This document shows, piece after piece, positions 49,013 through 58,313 of a stretch of 64,000 bases of DNA (the first letter of the stretch is position 1; the number at the start of each line of letters is the position of its first letter). Origin of the DNA: Palsa-504 sp963806335 (GTDB lineage Bacteria > Actinomycetota > Actinomycetes > Streptosporangiales > Streptosporangiaceae). The position numbers and the translations under genes are program-made. Location of the stretch: NCBI GenBank assembly GCA_963806335.1, contig CAWDXO010000016.1:1-64000 (forward strand). Direction: 5' to 3'. The notes beneath the pieces are model-generated. The model worked only from the letters and a program-made list of their open reading frames with translations, made no database searches and was not told the DNA's origin.

Positions 49013-50137
49013 CTAGTGCAGCAGGTCCAGGGTGTTGGTCGCGTCGTCGACGAAGTAGACGGCGCGATGGAAGGGCTTGACCGCGAGGCCGAACAAGGCG
49101 CCCGCGCCCGGCGGGGAGCCGGACACGTCCAGCGCGCGGACCGCGATCTGCGCTCCCCAGGGAGTGGTCTCGACGAGGTTTCCGTCGCCGCTGTTGACGG
49201 TGAGGATGTCACCGCCCGGTGCCACCACCAGGCCGAGTGGGCCGTTCAGGTGGCCGTTCCTGGTGACGGTGAAGCCGCGGCCGGCGTCGGTCAGGCGGAA
49301 CTTCGCGCCGGGAATGGCGGCGATCCTGTTCGCCACCGTGTCGGCCACGTACAGGGTGCCATTCGGGCCGAGTCCCACGCCGGTCGGGCCGATGACGAGC
49401 GCCGCCGGGTCCAGGTGCTCAGCGAACCCGGATCCGATCTGGTCGGTCCTGAATATGTAGGGCAGCCCGCCGGGCGGGATGATGAGGAAGATCCGCTGCA
49501 CCGTGCCCCCGAAGACGGTGTGGCCATTCGCCGCCACCGTGCCGTTCAGCACGTTGGTGACGAACAGTTCCGCCGTTCCGCCGAAGTCAGCGGCGGTCAT
49601 GTCCCACGGACCATTGATGCCGTGGCCGGAGAACGTCTCGCGGACGTGACCCCACCGGTTCAGGACGATCAGGCAGCCCGCGCCGGAGACATTGCCGTCC
49701 TTCGTGGGCAGCGAGCCGACGATCACCCAGCCGCTGCGCAGCACCGACAGCGCGGTGGTCAGGCCGACACCGCCCGGGCAGCCGAACAGGTTACGGTTGA
49801 CCTTGGCGAACTGCGACACGTGCCCGGACGGGGTGACCTCGACGATCGTGGTACCCGTACCCTGCACGTTGGCCTTGTCGTTGAAGTTGCTGACCAGGAC
49901 GTTGCCTTGCCGCAGGTCACCGGTGCTGCGCGGTACGACGGCCACGCCGTACGGGTTGACGTCGCCGTTGCGCGGCACCGTCGATGCGAGCGTCGTGACA
50001 TGGTGCAACGGACCTACGAAGGCAGGAAAGCCTCCCGCGCTCGCGCTGCCTGCCGCCAGGCCCGTGCCGATCAGCAGGCCGGCCGTGGCGGTGACGGTCG
50101 CGGCGATGGCGGCCGCGTATCTTCGTGTTGCTTTCAT
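49013..50137 (-). CDS. secreted NHL/beta-propeller-like protein
   Basis: A 374-residue protein with a signal peptide (basic MKATRR, then hydrophobic AAAIAATVTATAGLLIGTGL, cleavage near GSASA). Repeated blade-like segments follow (NPYGVAVVPRSTGDLRQGNV, GPWDMTAADFGGTAELFVTN, GVGLGPNGTLYVADTVANRI, GPLGLVVAPGGDILTVNSGD). Families of this type act as sensors or lyases in the cell envelope; the reaction is unknown. ATG 50137 has GGAAGGGAG 18 bases upstream and AGGA nearer, so the start is moderately sure. It stands alone. Confidence 0.8.
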   Translation of the reverse strand: MKATRRYAAAIAATVTATAGLLIGTGLAAGSASAGGFPAFVGPLHHVTTLASTVPRNGDVNPYGVAVVPRSTGDLRQGNVLVSNFNDKANVQGTGTTIVEVTPSGHVSQFAKVNRNLFGCPGGVGLTTALSVLRSGWVIVGSLPTKDGNVSGAGCLIVLNRWGHVRETFSGHGINGPWDMTAADFGGTAELFVTNVLNGTVAANGHTVFGGTVQRIFLIIPPGGLPYIFRTDQIGSGFAEHLDPAALVIGPTGVGLGPNGTLYVADTVANRIAAIPGAKFRLTDAGRGFTVTRNGHLNGPLGLVVAPGGDILTVNSGDGNLVETTPWGAQIAVRALDVSGSPPGAGALFGLAVKPFHRAVYFVDDATNTLDLLH

Positions 50138-50442
50138 TCCTATACCGCTCCCTTCCGGTGGAGAATGTCTCCCACCCATGGCACGTAGCCGGGAGCGATT
50201 CGGTTCGGGCATGACGGAATTCGCGGTGACCAGTGCCGCGGCCGCCAGCAGCGAAAGGACACGGCTCACCGGGCCCGTGACCGCCATGGGGAACGAGGTC
50301 AGCCGTCCCGGTGACCTTTCGCGGCGGCCGCGTGCACTGGCCACCAACCTCTGCTACGGACGGCAGGCGGCCACGGCTCGGCGGCCGGGCCGCGCGTAAG
50401 CCGCCGGTAATACCTGACGGCCGCGGGCTCGCGCCGTAATCG
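50138..50442. other. 305-bp region between the NHL gene and ileS, no supported gene
   Basis: A minus-strand open frame extends the NHL protein upstream through a hydrophobic, signal-like segment (VSRVLSLLAAAALVTANSVM), but no ribosome binding site or conservation argument supports it. It might be a short secreted peptide; I leave it unannotated. No other feature is seen. Confidence 0.4.
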
Positions 50443-53400
50443 TCACGGTGCGGCCCGGCCCGTTCGGCCTGATGATCTGTTTTCGCGGCTGAGGGCGACC
50501 TTGACCGAACCGTCCCCGGCGGGCTGCGCGGCGGCCGTGATCTCGTCCGCCGGGCGGACCTCCAGGCTCACGGCCAGCGCCTGTTCGGCCACGAAACCGG
50601 CGTGCGTCCGGACCGCCGCGGCGACCGGGCCGTCGGCCCCGATGGTGAGCCGGATCCGGTCGGAGACGGCCAGGCCGGCGTCCCGGCGAGCCTGCTGCAC
50701 GATCCGCACCACGTCGCGCGCGGTGCCTTCGGCCGCGAGCTCGGGGGTGACCCTGGTGTCCAGCGCGATCAGCCCGGCCTGGCCCGGCAGCGCCGCGGTC
50801 GAGCCGGGGTCGGCGGCGGCCAGCTTCAGCTCGTACTCGCCGGGGGCGAGCTCAACGCCCGCCGCGGTGATGCCGTCGCCGGACTGGGCCCAGGCGCCGG
50901 CCTTGACCGCCCTGATGACCTCCTGCACCTTCCCGCCGATCCGCGGCCCGAGCTGCCGGGGGTTCACCGCCAGCTCGAAGGTGCCCAGGCGCGCCGGGTC
51001 GCTGCACAGCTCGACCGTCTTGACGTTGACCTCGTCGGCGATCAGGTCGGTGAACGGCGCCAGCGACCCGGCGTCCGGGTGGGCGATGACCAGGGCGGCG
51101 AGCGGCAGCCGGACCCGGAGCTGGCCGGCCTTGCGCAGCCCGAGCGCGGTGCTGCAAGCGGCGCGGACCAGGTCCATCGCCCCGGTCAGCTTCTCGTCCG
51201 CGGGCCAGCTGATCACGTCGGGCCACGACGCCAGGTGCACGCTGGGCTCGCCGGTCAGGCCGCGCCAGATCACCTCCGTGGTCAGCGGCAGCAGCGGCGC
51301 GGCGGCCCGGCAGACCGTCTCGAGCACCGTCCACAGCGTGTCGAGCGCGGCCAGCTCGCCCGCCCAGAACCGGCTGCGCGACCGGCGGATGTACCAGTTG
51401 GTCAGCACCTCGAGGTGCTCCCGCAGCGCCTGGCACGCGGCGCCGACGTCGTAGCTGTCCAGCCGCCGCTCGATCTCGGTCACCGCGGCGCGGGTCTTGG
51501 CCAGGATGTAGCGGTCAAGCACGTGCTCGCTCGCGGTCGAGCGCCGCGCGGCGTAAGACTCGGCGTTGGCGTACAGGGCGAAGAAGTAGTAGCTGTTCCA
51601 CAGCGGCAAGATGGCCTGCCGGACCGCGCCGGAGATGCCCGCCTCGGTCACGATCAGGTTCCCGCCGCGCAGCACCGGGCTCGCCATCAGGAACCACCGC
51701 ATGGCATCGGAACCGAACTGGTCGAAGACCTCGTTCACGTCCGGGTAGTTGCGCAGGCTCTTGGACATCTTCTGCCCGTCGTTGCCGAGCACGATGCCGT
51801 GGCTGACGCAGGCGCGGAAGGCGGGCCGGTCGAACAGCGCGGTCGCCAGCACGTGCAGCGTGTAGAACCAGCCGCGGGTCTGGCCGATGTACTCCACGAT
51901 GAAGTCGCCCGGGTAGTGACCGTCGAACCAGTCGCGGTTCTCGAACGGGTAGTGCACCTGGGCGAACGGCATCGATCCGGACTCGAACCAGCAGTCAAGC
52001 ACCTCCGGGACCCGGCGCATCGTGGACCGGCCGGTCGGGTCGTCCGGGTTCGGCCGGGTGAGCTCGTCGATGCCGGGCCGGTGCAGGTCGGCGGGCCGGA
52101 CACCGAAGTCGCGCTCGATCTCGTCCAGCGACCCGTACACGTCGGTGCGCGGGTAGTCCGGGTCGTCGCTCTGCCAGACCGGGATCGGCGAGCCCCAGAA
52201 CCGGTTCCTGCTGATCGACCAGTCCCGCGCTCCGGCTAGCCACTTGCCGAACTGGCCGTCCTTGACGTGCCCGGGGACCCAGCTGATCTGCTCGTTCAGC
52301 TCGACCATCCGGCCGGAGAACGTGCTCACCGCGACGAACCAGCTCGACACCGCCTTATAGATCAGCGGGTTGCGGCACCGCCAGCAGTGCGGGTAGGAGT
52401 GCGTGTAGGTCTGGGCGCGCACCAGGCTGCCGTCGGCGCGCAGCCTGGCGGTGATCCCGGCGTTCGCGTCGAAGACGTGCTGGCCCTCGAAGTCGGGCAC
52501 CACGGCGGTGAACCGGGCCTGGTCGTCGACGGTGAGCACGGTCGGGATGCCGGCCTCGTTACAGGCCAGGGCGTCGGCCTCGCCGTAGGCGGGGGCCATG
52601 TGCACCACCCCGGTGCCGTCCTCGGTCGTCACGTCGGCCGACAGGATGACCCGGAACGCGTTCTGCGTATCCGCCAGGTAGGGCAGCAGCGGCTGGTACC
52701 GGCGTCCGGCCAGCTCGGCCCCGGTCAAGGTGCCGACCACGGCGGCGCCCTCCAGCTCCCGCTCGTAGGCGGCCTGCCGGTCCCTGGCCAGGATGTACCG
52801 CTCACCATCCTTGGCCAGCACGACGTAGCTGATATCCGCGCCGACCGCGCAGGCCAGGTTGGACGGCAGCGTCCACGGCGTGGTGGTCCAGGCCAGCAGC
52901 CACTCCCCGGTCTCCAGCTTGAACCGGACCGTGACCGACGGGTCCTGCCGCTCGCGGTAGGTGTCCTCGTCCATCCGCAGCTCGTGGTTGGACAGCGGGG
53001 TCTCGCACCGCCAGCAGTAAGGCAGCACCTTGAAGCCCTGGTAGACCAGGCCCTTGTCCCACAGCTGCTTGAACGCCCACAGCACGCTCTCCATGTAGGG
53101 CGTATCCAGCGTCTTGTAGTCGTGGTCGAAGTCGACCCAGCGGGCCTGCCTGGTCACGTACTCGCGCCATTCGCGCGTGTAGCGCAGCACCGACTCGCGG
53201 CAGGCCTCGTTGAACTTCTCGATGCCCATGGCGAGGATGTCGGCCTTGCCGGAGATGCCGAGCAGGCGCTCCGCCTCCACCTCGGCGGGCAGGCCGTGGC
53301 AGTCCCAGCCGAACCGGCGCTCCACCCGGTTCCCCTGCATGGTCCGGAACCTGGGCACCAGGTCCTTGACGTAGCCGGTGATCAGGTGGCCGTAATGCGG

Positions 53401-53580
53401 CAGCCCGTTGGCGAACGGCGGGCCGTCGTAGAACACGAATTCGCGGTCCGCCGGGCGCTGCTCGACCGAGGCCCGGAAGGTGTCGTGCGCCCGCCAGTAG
53501 TCAAGGACGTCGCGCTCGAGCGCGGGAAAGTTCGGCTGGGCAGGTACCCCGGTGTCCCCGGAGCGTGGATAGACGTCCAT
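50443..53580 (-). CDS. ileS: isoleucyl-tRNA synthetase
   Basis: A 1045-residue class I synthetase that charges tRNA-Ile. The HIGH motif reads PHYGH (residues 61-65) and KMSKSLRNYPD follows near 605. An editing domain (CP1) and anticodon-binding C-terminus are in the usual order. The HYGH form, length and sequence match the longer IleS2-type enzymes found in actinobacteria (family knowledge). ATG 53580 follows a T-box leader whose hairpin covers the ribosome binding site. Confidence 0.96.
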   Translation of the reverse strand: MDVYPRSGDTGVPAQPNFPALERDVLDYWRAHDTFRASVEQRPADREFVFYDGPPFANGLPHYGHLITGYVKDLVPRFRTMQGNRVERRFGWDCHGLPAEVEAERLLGISGKADILAMGIEKFNEACRESVLRYTREWREYVTRQARWVDFDHDYKTLDTPYMESVLWAFKQLWDKGLVYQGFKVLPYCWRCETPLSNHELRMDEDTYRERQDPSVTVRFKLETGEWLLAWTTTPWTLPSNLACAVGADISYVVLAKDGERYILARDRQAAYERELEGAAVVGTLTGAELAGRRYQPLLPYLADTQNAFRVILSADVTTEDGTGVVHMAPAYGEADALACNEAGIPTVLTVDDQARFTAVVPDFEGQHVFDANAGITARLRADGSLVRAQTYTHSYPHCWRCRNPLIYKAVSSWFVAVSTFSGRMVELNEQISWVPGHVKDGQFGKWLAGARDWSISRNRFWGSPIPVWQSDDPDYPRTDVYGSLDEIERDFGVRPADLHRPGIDELTRPNPDDPTGRSTMRRVPEVLDCWFESGSMPFAQVHYPFENRDWFDGHYPGDFIVEYIGQTRGWFYTLHVLATALFDRPAFRACVSHGIVLGNDGQKMSKSLRNYPDVNEVFDQFGSDAMRWFLMASPVLRGGNLIVTEAGISGAVRQAILPLWNSYYFFALYANAESYAARRSTASEHVLDRYILAKTRAAVTEIERRLDSYDVGAACQALREHLEVLTNWYIRRSRSRFWAGELAALDTLWTVLETVCRAAAPLLPLTTEVIWRGLTGEPSVHLASWPDVISWPADEKLTGAMDLVRAACSTALGLRKAGQLRVRLPLAALVIAHPDAGSLAPFTDLIADEVNVKTVELCSDPARLGTFELAVNPRQLGPRIGGKVQEVIRAVKAGAWAQSGDGITAAGVELAPGEYELKLAAADPGSTAALPGQAGLIALDTRVTPELAAEGTARDVVRIVQQARRDAGLAVSDRIRLTIGADGPVAAAVRTHAGFVAEQALAVSLEVRPADEITAAAQPAGDGSVKVALSRENRSSGRTGRAAP

Positions 53581-53586
53581 CGGCTG

Positions 53587-53746
53587 GTCCTCGCGGTGCG
53601 GTGCTCGGCGTGCCGCGAGGACGACGCGCCCGCTCCCGCGCGGGCGTACCGCGGTACCACCTCGCTTGCCGCCGGATTCCGGCGACCGCTCATCAGCCGG
53701 CTGTGACGGGCCGGACCCGCCCGGATCTAGTCAGGCCTGCCGGCCC
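53587..53746 (-). promoter_or_regulatory. T-box riboswitch (translational type) upstream of ileS
   Basis: Read on the minus strand, a short stem I (GGGCCGG/CCGGCCC, outer limits 53746 and 53708) contains the isoleucine codon ATC (53726-53724) as specifier. The conserved T-box AGGTGGTACCGCG lies at 53662-53650. The perfect hairpin GTCCTCGCGG/CCGCGAGGAC (53587-53622) holds the ribosome binding site GAGGAC. Uncharged tRNA-Ile would open the site and raise ileS translation, as known for actinobacterial ileS leaders. Confidence 0.9.
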
Positions 53747-53909
53747 TTTCTTCCGGGGGCTCCCCGGTGATAGCCGGATCAACGCCATGTACGCAGGAAA
53801 GCTTATCCGCTGCCGTCAGTATTCCGCGTCGTTCTTTTCCGGCCGAACGGGACGTCCGATCAGCGTCCGGCCCGGCTTCTCCCGGCGCGGTGGCGAGCCA
53901 GCCGACGGT

Positions 53910-54956
53910 TCAGCGTCCGGCCCCGGCCCCGGCTTCTTCCGGTGCGGTGGCGAGCCAGCCGTCGATCCCGGCCAGCATCCGGGTTCGCAGCGGCGCCGGG
54001 GCGACCGAACCGAGCACGGACGAGCGGGCGAGTTCGGCGAGTTCGGCGTCGGTGAACCCGTGCGCGTGCCGGGCGATCTCGTACTGCGTGGCCAGCCGCG
54101 GGCCGAACAGCAGCGGATCATCGGCCCCGAGGGCGATCGGCACCCCGGCCTCGAACAGCCGGCGGAGGGGGACCTGCGCCGGCGTCGCCGCGATGCCGAG
54201 CGCGACGTTGGAGGACGGGCACACCTCGCAGGTGATGCCCTCGGCGGCCAGCCGCTTGATCAGGGCGGGGTCCTCGGCGGCCCGGATGCCGTGGCCGATG
54301 CGGTCCGCGTGCAGATCATCCAGGCAGGCCGCGACGCTGGCCGGGCCGGCCAGCTCACCGCCGTGCGGCACCAGGAGCAGCCCGGCCCGTTCGGCGATAC
54401 CGAACGCGGCGGCGAAATCGCGCGCGGGTCCGCGCCGCTCGTCGTCGGACAGCCCGAACCCGGTCACGCCGCGGCCCGCGTACTGGGCGGCGAGCCGCGC
54501 CAGCGTCCTGGCCTCCAGCGGATGCTTGGTCCGGTTGGCCGCGACGATGACGCCGATCCCGACGCCGGCCGCGTCCGTCGCCGCGGCCGCCGCGTCGAGC
54601 ACCAGCTCGGTCACCGCGGTGATCCCGCCGAACCGCCCGGCGAAACCGGACGGGTCGATCTGGATCTCCAGCCATCCCGAGCCGTCGGCCCGCTCGTCCT
54701 CGGCGGTCTCGATCAGCAGCCGCCGCACGTCGGCTGGCGTGCGCAGCACCGAACGCGCGGTGTCGTACAGCCGCTGGAACCGGAACCAGCCGCGCTCATC
54801 GGTCCCGGACAGCCGCGGCGGCCAGTCCTCGGTCAGCGCGGCCGGCAGCCGGATGCCCCGGTCGGCGGCCAGCTCGACCAGCGTCGAGTGCCGCATCGCG
54901 GCCGTGAAGTGCAGGTGCAGGTGCGCCTTGGGCAGTGCGGTGAGCGGCCTCAACAT
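53910..54956 (-). CDS. add: adenosine deaminase family protein
   Basis: A 348-residue TIM-barrel zinc enzyme that converts adenosine to inosine, or a related deaminase. Metal motif HLHLHF is at 12-17, the catalytic Glu lies in HGGE, and GADDPLLFG carries the late metal Asp. ATG 54956 is chosen; upstream frame sequence is Arg-rich and overlaps the aminotransferase. The stop leaves about 160 bases to the T-box. It probably shares a transcript with the aminotransferase upstream. Confidence 0.85.
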   Translation of the reverse strand: MLRPLTALPKAHLHLHFTAAMRHSTLVELAADRGIRLPAALTEDWPPRLSGTDERGWFRFQRLYDTARSVLRTPADVRRLLIETAEDERADGSGWLEIQIDPSGFAGRFGGITAVTELVLDAAAAATDAAGVGIGVIVAANRTKHPLEARTLARLAAQYAGRGVTGFGLSDDERRGPARDFAAAFGIAERAGLLLVPHGGELAGPASVAACLDDLHADRIGHGIRAAEDPALIKRLAAEGITCEVCPSSNVALGIAATPAQVPLRRLFEAGVPIALGADDPLLFGPRLATQYEIARHAHGFTDAELAELARSSVLGSVAPAPLRTRMLAGIDGWLATAPEEAGAGAGR

Positions 54957-54975
54957 TCGGCCCAGTGTGCCGTGC

Positions 54976-56178
54976 CTAACTGGCGCCCGCGAGCAGCTTG
55001 GCCATCCGGGAGATGCCTTCTTCGAGATCGGCGTCGCCCAGAGCGTAGGAAAGCCGGAAATATCCGGGCGTACCGAACGCCTCGCCCGGCACCACGGCCA
55101 CCTCCGCCTCATCCAGGATGAGCCCGGCCAGTTCGGCCGACGTCTGGGGCCTGCGCCCGGCGATCTCCCGGCCCAGCACCCCCTTGACGCTCGGGAAGCA
55201 GTAGAAGGCGCCCTGCGGCTCCGGGCAGATCACGCCGGGGATCTCGTTCAGCATCCTGGTCATGGTCTGCCTGCGCCGGTCGAACGCCGCGCGCATGGTG
55301 GCCACGGCGGACAGGTCCCCGGAGACGGCGGCGAGCGCGGCCGCCTGGGCCACGTTGCTGACGTTGGAGGTCGCGTGACTCTGCAGGTTGGCCGCGGCGC
55401 TGATCACGTCGCGCGGGCCGATCATCCAGCCGACCCGCCAGCCGGTCATGGCGTAGGTCTTGGCCACCCCGTTGACCACCACGCACGTGTCCGCGATTTC
55501 CGGCGTCTGGACCGGCATGGACGAGAACTTCGCGTCGCCGTAGACCAGGTGCTCGTAGATCTCGTCGGTGACCACCCACAGGTCGTTGGCCGCGGCCCAC
55601 CGGCCGATCTCGGCGACCTGCTCCGGCGGGTACACCGCGCCGGTCGGGTTGGACGGCGACACGAACAGCAGCACCTTGGTCCGGGTGGTGCGGGCCGCCT
55701 CCAGGTCCTCGATGCTGGCCAGGTAGCCGGAGTGCTCATCGGTCAGCACCGGCCGGGTGACGCCGCCCGCGAGGGCGATGGACTCGGGGTAGGTGGTCCA
55801 GTAGGGGGCCGGCACCAGGACTTCGTCGCCCGGGTCGAGCAGGGCGGCGAACGTCTCGTACACGGCCTGCTTGCCGCCGTTGGTGACCAGGACCTGGCTG
55901 GGCTCGACGTGGTAGCCGGAATCTCTCGCGGTCTTGGCCGCGATCGCCGCCCGCAGCTCGGGCAGGCCGGCCGCGGGGGTGTACTTGTGGAACCGCGGGT
56001 CGGCGCACGCGCGCTGCGCGGCCTCGACGATGTAAGCAGGGGTCGGGAAGTCCGGTTCGCCGGCCCCGAAGCCGATGACCGGCCTGCCCGCCGCCTTCAG
56101 CGCCTTGGCCTTGGCGTCCACGGCCAGCGTGGCGGATTCGGAGATAGCGGAGACGCGTGCGGAGACTCTCGTAGACAT
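54976..56178 (-). CDS. aspC: aspartate aminotransferase-type class I aminotransferase
   Basis: A 400-residue PLP enzyme. It has GFGAGEPDFPTPAYI at the N-terminus, SPSNPTGAVY, VTDEIYEHLVY and the Lys in GVAKTYAMTGWRVGW. These match the subgroup Ib aspartate aminotransferases that make aspartate from oxaloacetate and glutamate. ATG 56178 has GGAG just upstream; earlier Met codons at 56220 and 56187 are possible. It is divergent from tRNA-Trp. Confidence 0.9.
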   Translation of the reverse strand: MSTRVSARVSAISESATLAVDAKAKALKAAGRPVIGFGAGEPDFPTPAYIVEAAQRACADPRFHKYTPAAGLPELRAAIAAKTARDSGYHVEPSQVLVTNGGKQAVYETFAALLDPGDEVLVPAPYWTTYPESIALAGGVTRPVLTDEHSGYLASIEDLEAARTTRTKVLLFVSPSNPTGAVYPPEQVAEIGRWAAANDLWVVTDEIYEHLVYGDAKFSSMPVQTPEIADTCVVVNGVAKTYAMTGWRVGWMIGPRDVISAAANLQSHATSNVSNVAQAAALAAVSGDLSAVATMRAAFDRRRQTMTRMLNEIPGVICPEPQGAFYCFPSVKGVLGREIAGRRPQTSAELAGLILDEAEVAVVPGEAFGTPGYFRLSYALGDADLEEGISRMAKLLAGAS

Positions 56179-56431
56179 GAGCTCCATTCTCCCACCGGCC
56201 GTCAGTGGGAAGTGCATCATTTACGGGCCGGCTCCGGAGGACGACCTCCCGGAGCCCCCGCCGGGTGCCCCGCGACCGGGCGAACCCATCCCTCGATCCT
56301 CTTTGGCCCGGAACGGTTCGACGGCGGGGCGGTTCAGACGTACACTGCATGGACCGACAACGGTGCTGTCGTTGCGGCAGCGTGCCCGTGTGCTTGCGGC
56401 GGGCGGTTGCGCAGCAGCGCAGTTGAAGCCC

Positions 56432-56505
56432 AGGGCAGTAGCTCAATTGGCCAGAGTCCCGGTCTCCAAAACCGGCGGTTGGGGGTTCGAGTCCCTCCTG
56501 CCCTG
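56432..56505 (+). tRNA. tRNA-Trp (anticodon CCA)
   Basis: Acceptor AGGGCAG/CTGCCCT with discriminator G, D-arm TAGCTCA, anticodon loop CTCCAAA (CCA), T-loop TTCGAGT. Its position directly upstream of secE-nusG is typical of actinobacteria. Confidence 0.95.
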
Positions 56506-56555
56506 CGAGTGCGATCCGGCAAACCCGCCATAGCCGGCGGACTATAGGTGAGGAT

Positions 56556-56810
56556 ATGGCAACTCAGACACGCGGTGAGGCCGCGGAGAAACGGAGCGGA
56601 GCCGGGCGCGCCTCCAAGCGCAGCAACCGGACCACCCCCGCCTTGTTCTTCCGGCAGATAGTCGGCGAGCTTCGCAAGGTGATCTGGCCAACCCGTAAGG
56701 AGCTTGTCACCTACACGGTGGTCTGCCTGGCTTTCGTGCTGTTCATGGTCATCATCGTGACGAGCCTGGACTACGGGTTCACCAAGCTGGTGTTCGAGGT
56801 GTTCGGCTAG
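56556..56810 (+). CDS. secE: preprotein translocase subunit SecE
   Basis: An 84-residue subunit of the SecYEG channel. A basic N-terminal extension is followed by the conserved amphipathic segment FFRQIVGELRKVIWPTRKEL and one transmembrane helix (VVCLAFVLFMVIIVTSLDYG). ATG 56556 has AGGTGAGGAT upstream. Confidence 0.95.
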   Translation: MATQTRGEAAEKRSGAGRASKRSNRTTPALFFRQIVGELRKVIWPTRKELVTYTVVCLAFVLFMVIIVTSLDYGFTKLVFEVFG

Positions 56811-56866
56811 GCGGTGCCCCGGCGTCTCGCGGGGGCCCCGAGGGGGGTCCCAGGGGGATCTGGGGG

Positions 56867-56890
56867 ATGGAGTCCCCCGGTCCGGGGGCT
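56867..56890 (+). other. GC-rich inverted repeat in the secE-nusG gap
   Basis: The sequence GGAGTCCCCC ... CGGGGGCTCC forms a compact stem within a 167-bp gap that also contains several GGGGG runs. It may be an mRNA processing or attenuation element between secE and nusG. Confidence 0.45.
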
Positions 56891-56977
56891 CCGGGGGGTC
56901 GTTCCCCCGGGCCAGCACAGCCCAGCACCACCATGGTCGCGGTAAATGATCATGGCTTGAGGAAAGAGAGAGTAATC

Positions 56978-57757
56978 GTGTCCGAGACCCAACTGGATTC
57001 CGCGGCGACGGGCGCGACAGAACCCGATGCGGACACCGGGGAGGCCGATGACGTGAGCGACTACAGCGAAGAAGCCGACGGGCTCGACCCTGCGGACGAG
57101 GCTGCGGAAGCTGCCGTCCCGGTCGACGACACACCGGGGGACTCCGCTGATGACGCGCAGGAGGAATCCCCCGACGGGGTGCGGGAAGAGTTCCAGCGTG
57201 AGCTCCGCATGCTGCCCGGCGAGTGGTACGTGGTGCACTCCTACGCCGGTTATGAGAACCGGGTGAAGACCAACCTGGAAAGCCGCATCTCCTCGCTCAA
57301 CATGGAGGACTTCATCTACCAGATCGAGGTCCCCGTGCATATGGTGACCGAGATCAAGGGCGGGAAGCGGCAGCAGGTCTCGGAGAAGGTCCTGCCCGGC
57401 TACATCCTGGTCCGCATGGACCTGACCGACGAGTCGTGGGCCGTCGTCCGCAACACGCCGGGAGTGACCGGCTTCGTCGGCCTGTCCAGCCGGCCGTCGC
57501 CGCTGCAGCTCAGCGAGGTGGCCAGCTTGCTCGCGCCCGAGCCCGAGCCAGGGACCAAGCAAGCTGAGGCCGCGCGGACGTCCACGGTAGAATTCGAGGT
57601 CGGCGAGTCGGTTACCGTTATGGACGGCCCGTTCGCGACGCTTCCCGCTACCGTGAACGAGATCAACCCGGACACCCAGAAGCTCAAGGTGCTGGTCTCC
57701 ATCTTCGGCCGCGAAACGCCGGTCGAACTTTCGTTCGACCAGGTCACCAAGATCTAG
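56978..57757 (+). CDS. nusG: transcription termination/antitermination factor NusG
   Basis: A 259-residue RNA polymerase-binding factor. An acidic N-terminal extension (about 75 residues) is typical of actinobacteria. The NGN domain follows (MLPGEWYVVHSYAGYENRVK) and then the KOW domain (FEVGESVTVMDGPFATLPAT). GTG 56978 has GGAAAGAGAG upstream; the upstream sequence is the GC-rich gap. Confidence 0.95.
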   Translation: MSETQLDSAATGATEPDADTGEADDVSDYSEEADGLDPADEAAEAAVPVDDTPGDSADDAQEESPDGVREEFQRELRMLPGEWYVVHSYAGYENRVKTNLESRISSLNMEDFIYQIEVPVHMVTEIKGGKRQQVSEKVLPGYILVRMDLTDESWAVVRNTPGVTGFVGLSSRPSPLQLSEVASLLAPEPEPGTKQAEAARTSTVEFEVGESVTVMDGPFATLPATVNEINPDTQKLKVLVSIFGRETPVELSFDQVTKI

Positions 57758-57787
57758 CAACTCAAGGCACAGGTAAGGAATACAGCA

Positions 57788-58222
57788 ATGCCGCCAAGAA
57801 GGAAGAGGCTCGCTGCCGTCGTCAAGGTGCAGCTGCCGGCCGGCCAGGCCACCCCGGCGCCGCCCGTCGGCACCGCGCTGGGACCGCACGGCGTGAACAT
57901 CATGGACTTCGTCCGGCAGTACAACGCGGCGACGGAAAGCCAGCGGGGCAACATCATCCCGGTCGAGATCTCGATCTACGAGGACCGGACGTTCACCTTC
58001 ATCACCAAGACGCCGCCCGCCGCGGAGCTGATCAAGAAGGCCGCGAGCGTGGACAAGGGCAGCGCCGAGCCGCACAAGACCAAGGTCGGCAGCATCTCCG
58101 CCGCGCAGGTCCGCGACATCGCGCAGACCAAGATGCCCGACCTCAACGCGACCACGATCGAGGCGGCCGAGAAGATCATCGAGGGCACCGCCCGCTCGAT
58201 GGGCATCAGGGTCCAGAACTAA
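57788..58222 (+). CDS. rplK: 50S ribosomal protein L11
   Basis: A 144-residue L11: VVKVQLPAGQATPAPPVGTA then LGPHGVNIMDFVRQYNA is the conserved N-terminal segment, and the C-terminal RNA-binding part has ARSMGIRVQN. AGGTAAGGA lies upstream of ATG. It precedes rplA by 91 bases. Confidence 0.97.
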   Translation: MPPRRKRLAAVVKVQLPAGQATPAPPVGTALGPHGVNIMDFVRQYNAATESQRGNIIPVEISIYEDRTFTFITKTPPAAELIKKAASVDKGSAEPHKTKVGSISAAQVRDIAQTKMPDLNATTIEAAEKIIEGTARSMGIRVQN

Positions 58223-58313
58223 ACGCGGCTCGTTCGCTGTTTTACTGCACGTACCCAAGTGGCAGGGCCTCGCGCGGCCCGCTGACCACGAACTCCAGAC
58301 CTAGGAGATAGCA

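Noticed and set aside
50138..50347. Signal-peptide-like upstream extension of the NHL protein
   Set aside because: The real signal peptide begins at Met 50137. The extension has no Shine-Dalgarno and would put a second signal ahead of the first.
52267..53706. A 479-codon plus-strand frame opposite ileS
   Set aside because: Antisense shadow of a conserved synthetase. It has no ribosome binding site or domain.
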